Of a DNA stretch of 64,000 nucleotides, positions 59,736-64,000 are shown in pieces. Under the pieces are notes generated by a model that did not search any database, was not told where the DNA came from, and worked only from the letters and a program-made list of their open reading frames with translations. Each line of letters begins with the position of its first letter. Position 1 is the first letter of the stretch. A program made the translations under genes and the position numbers. Origin of the DNA: Gemmatimonadota bacterium (GTDB taxonomy: Bacteria > Gemmatimonadota > Gemmatimonadetes > Gemmatimonadales > GWC2-71-9); contig JADJOM010000002.1 of NCBI GenBank assembly GCA_016713785.1, positions 310,001 through 374,000 on the forward strand, read 5' to 3'.

Positions 59736-60604
59736 GTGCATCAATTCGGCGGCGACTGGACGGCCCGGAAACTCCACGCGGTCCAGCGCTACCTGAATGC
59801 CTACACCACGGCACTCCGGCGTCAGCCCTTCACGCTCCTCTATGTCGACGCGTTTGCGGGGACCCCGTTCCACGAGACGTCGCCGCTCGCCGAGATCGTG
59901 GAGCCGCCTTTCCCGGGTTCCGGCCGCACGAACCCCCCCGCCGCCCGCGCGGGGGGGGGGGCGCGCGCGGGCCTGGAGCCGCCTTTCGACCGTTACCTGT
60001 TCTTCGAGAAGCACCGGGTCCGGTGCGCGCAATTGGAGCAGCTGAGGGCGGACTTCCCGGCACTGGCCGATCGGATCGTGATCGAACGGCGGGAGGCGAA
60101 CGACGCGATCCGGACGCTCTGTGCCGGCGGCTGGGCAGGGCGCCGGGCCACCATGTTCCTCGACCCGTACGGGATGCAGGTCGAATGGGCCACGATCGAG
60201 GCCATCGCCGCCACGCGGGCCGTCGACCTGTGGGTCCTGTTCCCCCTGGGCATCGCCGTGAACCGCCTGATCACCCGGAGCGGAGAGATCCCCCGCCCTG
60301 GCGGCATCGCCTCGACCTGATGCTCGGCAGCGAGGAGTGGTACCAGGCCTTCTACGAGATCGTGCCGGAACCGACGCTGTTCGGCGATGATCGGGCCCGG
60401 GTGGTCAAAGCCTCGCAGGAGGTGATCGGGGGCTACTTCACCCGCCGGCTCCGTGGCATCTTCAGCGGCGTGGCGGACCGCCCGGCGATCCTGCAGAATT
60501 CACGGGGGATGCCACTGTACCTGCTCTGCTTCGCGGTGGGCAACCCCAGGGGGACCGAGACGGCCCTCCGTATCGCGAACCACATCCTCCGGGAAGCGAC
60601 CTGA
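59736..60604 (+). CDS. tcmP: Three-Cys-motif partner protein TcmP, one frameshift
   Basis: FGGDWTARKLHAVQRYLNAYTTALRRQPFTLLYVDAFAGT is the typical TcmP start, with a SAM-methylase-like fold (VDAFAG, MFLDPYGMQVEWATIEAIA). The start is GTG 59736; ATG 59713 in another frame may be the original. The CCCCC run 60290-60294 lost one C: restored, the protein reads RSGEIPPPWRHRLDLMLGSEEWYQAFYE and ends at 60604. TcmP genes always neighbour a three-Cys-motif protein, which is the next gene here (TGATG overlap). Function unknown. Confidence 0.8.
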
Positions 60605-61330
60605 TGGCCCTGGGCACCGGCATCGAATGGACGGAAGCCACCTGGAACCCGGTGACCGGCTGCACCAAGGTGAGCCCGGGGTGCACGCACTGCTACGCCG
60701 AGCGGATGGCGGAGCGGCTGCGGGCCATGGGCCAGCCGAACTATCGTGACGGCTTCGCGCTGACACTGCAGCCCCACATGCTCGACCTGCCACTCCGGTG
60801 GAAGAAGCCGCAGGTCATCTTCGTGAACTCGATGAGTGACCTGTTTCACGACCGGGTGCCGCTGGCGTACATCCAGCGCGTGTTTGGCGTCATGCGGATG
60901 GCTCACTGGCACCGGTTCCAGGTCCTGACCAAGCGTGCGGAGCGGCTGGCCGCCGTGGCCGCCCGGCTGCCATGGCCCCCACAGCTGTGGATGGGTGTGA
61001 GCGTTGAGGAGGGCCGCTACCGTCACCGCATCGACCGGTTGCGCTCCACGGCGGCGGCGGTCCGCTTCCTTTCCCCTGGAGCCGCTGCTCGGGCCACTGC
61101 CCGGGCTCGACCTCACCGGGATCGACTGGGTCATCGTCGGGGGTGAGTCAGGCCCCGGCGCCCGCCCGATGCACCCAGCCTGGGCGCTCGATATCCGTGA
61201 TCAGTGCCTGGCCGCCGGGGTGCCGTTCTTCTTCAAGCAGTGGGGCGGGGTCAGGAAGAAGACGGCTGGGCGCCTGCTTGAAGGGCGGACATGGGAGGAA
61301 TTGCCCGCGGGGGTGGCGCTGCAGGCGTGA
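60604..61330 (+). CDS. DUF5131 (Gp37/Gp68-type) three-Cys-motif protein, one frameshift
   Basis: Begins ALGTGIEWTEATWNPVTGCTK; the motif CTKVSPGCTHCY gives three cysteines for an iron-sulfur cluster as in radical-SAM-like proteins. KKPQVIFVNSMSDLFHDRVP and FQVLTKRAERL follow. At the CCCC run 61073-61076 the frame is lost; with one C less it reads FLSLEPLLGPLPGLDLTGIDWVIVGGESGPGARPM and ends in CLAAGVPFFFKQWGG. Total about 242 residues. The TcmP-DUF5131 pair occurs in phages and defence or mobile islands; its reaction is unknown. Confidence 0.83.
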
Positions 61331-61390
61331 GCACACGGGTTCGCCGTTGTTCCGCTCTTGTCCGCCCGCTACTCCCGCCCAGATTCCGGC

Positions 61391-62026
61391 ATGCGCCTGC
61401 TCCTCCTCTCCGACACCCACAACCGCCACCCGAGCCTCACCGACCTCCCCGAGGCCGACGCCGTGCTCCACGCCGGCGACGTCTCCGGCCGGGGCACCCT
61501 GCCGGAGATCGGGGCCTTTCTCACGTGGTTCGGCGCGCTGCCGTACCGGCACAAGGTGTTCATCGCCGGCAACCACGACTTTGCCTTTGAGCGCCAGGCC
61601 GCGGTGGCGGAGGCGCTGGTGCCGCCCGGGGTCACCTACCTCCGGGACCAGGCGGTCTCGCTGGATGGCCTCACGGTCTGGGGCGCGCCCTGGCAGCCCT
61701 GGTTCATGGACTGGGCGTTCAACCTGGAGCGTGGGCCGGCGCTCGAGGCCGCATGGGCCCGGATCCCCGACGACGTGGATGTGCTGCTCACCCATGGGCC
61801 GCCGCACGGCATCCTCGACCAGACCAGCGCGCGGCCGCCGGAGCGGGTGGGCTGCGCCGACCTGCGCCGGCGGATCGCGCGCCTGCCGCGGCTCCGGCTC
61901 CACGCCTTCGGCCACATCCACGAGGCCTACGGCATCGAACGCCACGGCGACGTGACCTTCGTGAACGCCTCGACCTGTGACCTGCGGTACGAGCCCCGGA
62001 ACGCGCCGGTGGTGGTGGAGGTGTAG
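61391..62026 (+). CDS. Metallophosphoesterase (MPPED-like)
   Basis: 211 residues with the full set of calcineurin-like metal motifs: LSDTHN (residues 6-11), LHAGDVS (about 30), IAGNHDFAFE (about 60), LLTHGPPHG (about 131) and HAFGHIHEAYG (about 172). It is the MPPED1/2-like type of phosphohydrolase; substrates of relatives include cyclic nucleotides, unproven here. Start ATG 61391, cytoplasmic. Frame intact between two frameshifted genes. Confidence 0.9.
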   Translation: MRLLLLSDTHNRHPSLTDLPEADAVLHAGDVSGRGTLPEIGAFLTWFGALPYRHKVFIAGNHDFAFERQAAVAEALVPPGVTYLRDQAVSLDGLTVWGAPWQPWFMDWAFNLERGPALEAAWARIPDDVDVLLTHGPPHGILDQTSARPPERVGCADLRRRIARLPRLRLHAFGHIHEAYGIERHGDVTFVNASTCDLRYEPRNAPVVVEV

Positions 62027-62255
62027 GGGGGACGACACCGCCGCACCCGCGCGAGCGGGCGTACCGAGTTCTGGCGGGTGTTCACGGCTTGAGACGGTTG
62101 CTTGCCCTCGCTTGCCCGACCTGATCCGCTCCAACCCCCACCTGACAGCCGTTTGACCCCGACGTGACCGCTTCGGCCCAGCATGGACCGGAGGCAGGGC
62201 GGCCGCCCTTCACGGCCCGCCCGATGCCGCCTCCACTCCCGCTCCGAGGGACCCC

Positions 62256-63453
62256 ATGCCGCGACGACTCGTCTGGCCCACCGCCGCCCTGCTCCTGGGC
62301 GCGCTGCTCCACGCCACCCCCGCCACCGCCCAGACCATGCGAGCCCGCGCCGATCCAGGTCACCGTGCCCCAGGACGCCACGCTCGACCTGCCGGCGATC
62401 GACCCGGGCAGCGGTCCGTTCAAGATCCAGGTGTTCGGGAACCCCGACAACAAGGACGAGGGTCCCGATCCGAACGCGGTGCTGGCCGCCTTCCAGGAGG
62501 CCGCCCGCTTTGCGCGCGACAGCGCCGGCGTGCTCGCCGGCGAACTCGGTCTCTACGTCCAGGCGCGGGTGGAGCTCGAGGCGGCGGCGGAGGCTGGGGT
62601 GCAGCGCGCCAGGGTGGCGAAGGTGGCCGCGGTGGCGCTCAACCAGAAGGCGCGCGACGCGCTGCTGGAACAGGTGAAGGACGCGACCATCGTGCCCCAG
62701 ATCGAGGCGGAGGCGGCGGCCATTCAGCGTTCGCTCGCGGGGATCGCCGGCCGGCCGGTGGTGGCGCTCTACGCCGACGGCACGGTGCGCGACGCGGTGG
62801 GCGGCTCCGGCGGCAAGGACAACACCACCGGCACCGGGTCGGTGGGGCTCGCGGTGTCGTTCCCGTCGGGCTGGCAGCTCAACACCTCGGTGGCCGTGGC
62901 CTCCACGGTCGACTCGGTGAAGGACGGCTTCGGGGCCAGCGTGCTGCTGCCCGGCTCCGGCAAGGGCAAGCTCTCGACCTTCATCTTCGAGGTGTTCGCC
63001 CCGCCGATGCCGAAGCTCTGGCACGTCGGCGTGCACGGCTACCTGAGCGGCGGCAACTCGACCTGGGTGACCGATACCGCCCACGCCCGCAACGCCGCGG
63101 TGATGGGGGTCGGGCTCGGCGTCTACCGCGACTTCCTGTGCACCTGCCGGCTGCTCGACACCGACGTGGCCATCACCATGACGGCGGGGGTGGCGCTGCG
63201 GACGCTGCAGGGGAACGTGGCCCAGTCGCCCACGGTGCTGCAGGCCGCGCTGCATGGCAGCAAGGACCGCTCGTTCGCGGGGGCGGAGTTCGGCCTGGCG
63301 CTCACCATCGGGAGCGTGCGCGCGGGGGTGCAGTACTACCAGATGGGGAAGGCGGATGACGACATCAGCGTCGCGTCGCTCACCGGCGGGCAGCTGGTGG
63401 TGGGGATCAGCGTGGCGGGAGCGATCGTGTCGGGGCCGCTGAGCCCGAAGTAG
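62256..63453 (+). CDS. Secreted protein of unknown function, one frameshift
   Basis: ATG 62256 begins a signal peptide (MPRRLVWPTAALLLGALLHATPATAQ). Near 62336 the frame changes and the mature protein continues CEPAPIQVTVPQDATLDLPAIDPGSGPFKIQVFGNPDN to 63453. A helical stretch (AAFQEAARFARDSAGVLAGELGLYVQARVELEAAAEA) is followed by a Gly-rich, strand-like C-terminal region (GVGLGVYRDFL, VAITMTAGVALRTLQG, GAEFGLALTIGSVRAGVQYYQMG) that looks like an outer-membrane barrel. It may be an envelope protein; no family recognised. Confidence 0.7.
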
Positions 63454-63604
63454 GGGGCGTCGGGGGTGGTCCGGTCTGGGGCGGTGACAGGATTGCCCCA
63501 CCGCCCCACCTGCATTGCGCCGCTCCGGGTCGCGGAGGATTGCCTGCTCGGCGCCGCCGAGCGTATCGTAGACTGGGCACCATCCCGAACCTGGTGAGGT
63601 GCCC

Positions 63605-64000
63605 ATGCCCGTGACCGCGCGCCTGTCGAAGCGCTTCTACGATACCTTCGGCGACGAGATCGCGAACGATCTCGTGGAGTGGTTCAACCAGGTGGATGCC
63701 ACCTACCGGCAGGAGCTGCGGGAACAGAACGACGTCAACTGGGGCCGCGTCGAGGCGCGCATCAGCGCCTCCGAGGCCCGGGTGCTGGCACAGGTGCGGC
63801 AGGAGTTCGGCGGGCTGCAGCAGGAGTTCGGCACCCTCCGCCAGCAGGTCGATCACCTGGACGCCAGGTTCTCCCAGGAGGTCACCCGGCTGCGGGCCGA
63901 CTCCCAGCACGACCTCACGCTGCTGCGCACCGCACTGCAGCAGGAGATGACCGGCCTCCGCTCCGACCTGGACGTGGGGATGCAACGGCTCCGGGCCGAC
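63605..64000 (+). CDS. Coiled-coil protein, cut by the window end
   Basis: ATG 63605, with GGTGAGG upstream at 63594-63600. The 132 visible codons read SKRFYDTFGDEIANDLVEWFNQVDATYRQELREQN followed by heptad-rich helices (RVEARISASEARVLAQVRQEFGGLQQEFGTLRQQVDHLDARFSQEVTRLRAD). The start resembles short coiled-coil proteins with an N-terminal LxxxxGxExAxxL segment and usually a C-terminal membrane anchor, which is not in the window. Function unknown. Confidence 0.8.
   Translation, partial: MPVTARLSKRFYDTFGDEIANDLVEWFNQVDATYRQELREQNDVNWGRVEARISASEARVLAQVRQEFGGLQQEFGTLRQQVDHLDARFSQEVTRLRADSQHDLTLLRTALQQEMTGLRSDLDVGMQRLRAD

Noticed and set aside
1..64000. tRNA or rRNA genes
   Set aside because: No T-loop consensus with matching cloverleaf or rRNA core sequence was found; only RNase P RNA is supported.

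Overview
The window is very GC-rich bacterial chromosome, most likely from a Gemmatimonadota member or a close relative. The grounds are the base composition, a large SARP/BTAD-plus-TPR regulator of a kind I associate with that phylum, the many secreted proteins of unknown family, and a bacterial type A RNase P RNA. The assignment is an inference; no rRNA gene is present to test it.

Core region (1-23,650). RNase P RNA opens the window, followed by three secreted or small proteins, a monofunctional peptidoglycan transglycosylase and an alpha/beta hydrolase. A minus-strand block carries arginase, dnaN and dnaA. It diverges from the classic origin-proximal plus-strand block rpmH-rnpA-yidD-yidC-mnmE, so the replication origin is probably inside the window, next to dnaA. 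Next come a MOSC protein, a second ureohydrolase, a CDGSH protein, a metallopeptidase, the BTAD regulator, an HD phosphohydrolase (frameshifted), a cluster of lipoproteins around a two-domain cupredoxin, and a ParE/RelE-like toxin-antitoxin pair.

Repeat-rich region (23,650-26,590). Two long gene-poor stretches hold five copies of a structured element of about 134 bp, purine/pyrimidine iterons and a 21-bp tandem repeat. The short iterons (GCGGGAA and CGGTAGG/CGGTTCGG types) fill most intergenic spaces from 4.5 to 26 kb and appear to have entered the reading frames of yidD, mnmE and the BTAD regulator.

Defence island (27,570-54,690). After an HNH endonuclease and a cyclotransferase-like gene come two modules. 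The first (29.2-47.0 kb, visibly lower GC) is a DISARM-like operon: a DrmD-type SNF2 helicase, an RmuC nuclease, a DrmMI-type N6-adenine methylase, a zinc-hook ATPase and a giant DEAD-box/DUF1998 helicase. The methylase and the giant helicase are cut by many frameshifts. The second (47.2-54.7 kb, higher GC, unbroken frames, every junction overlapping) is DUF6361 protein, PLD-like protein, SF2 helicase and an unknown protein. I cannot match this second cassette to a named defence system, and it is my best candidate for something undescribed.

Right end (54.7-64.0 kb). Small accessory genes follow, many with single frameshifts: a gene pair of unknown function, a DUF429-like protein, a DUF3800 remnant beside a G-rich tract, a DUF6338-like membrane protein, an outer-membrane barrel, a TcmP/DUF5131 pair, a metallophosphoesterase, a secreted protein, and a coiled-coil protein cut by the window edge. 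Most of the frameshifts I resolved lie at short G or C runs and are undone by one base, so consensus error is as likely as gene decay.
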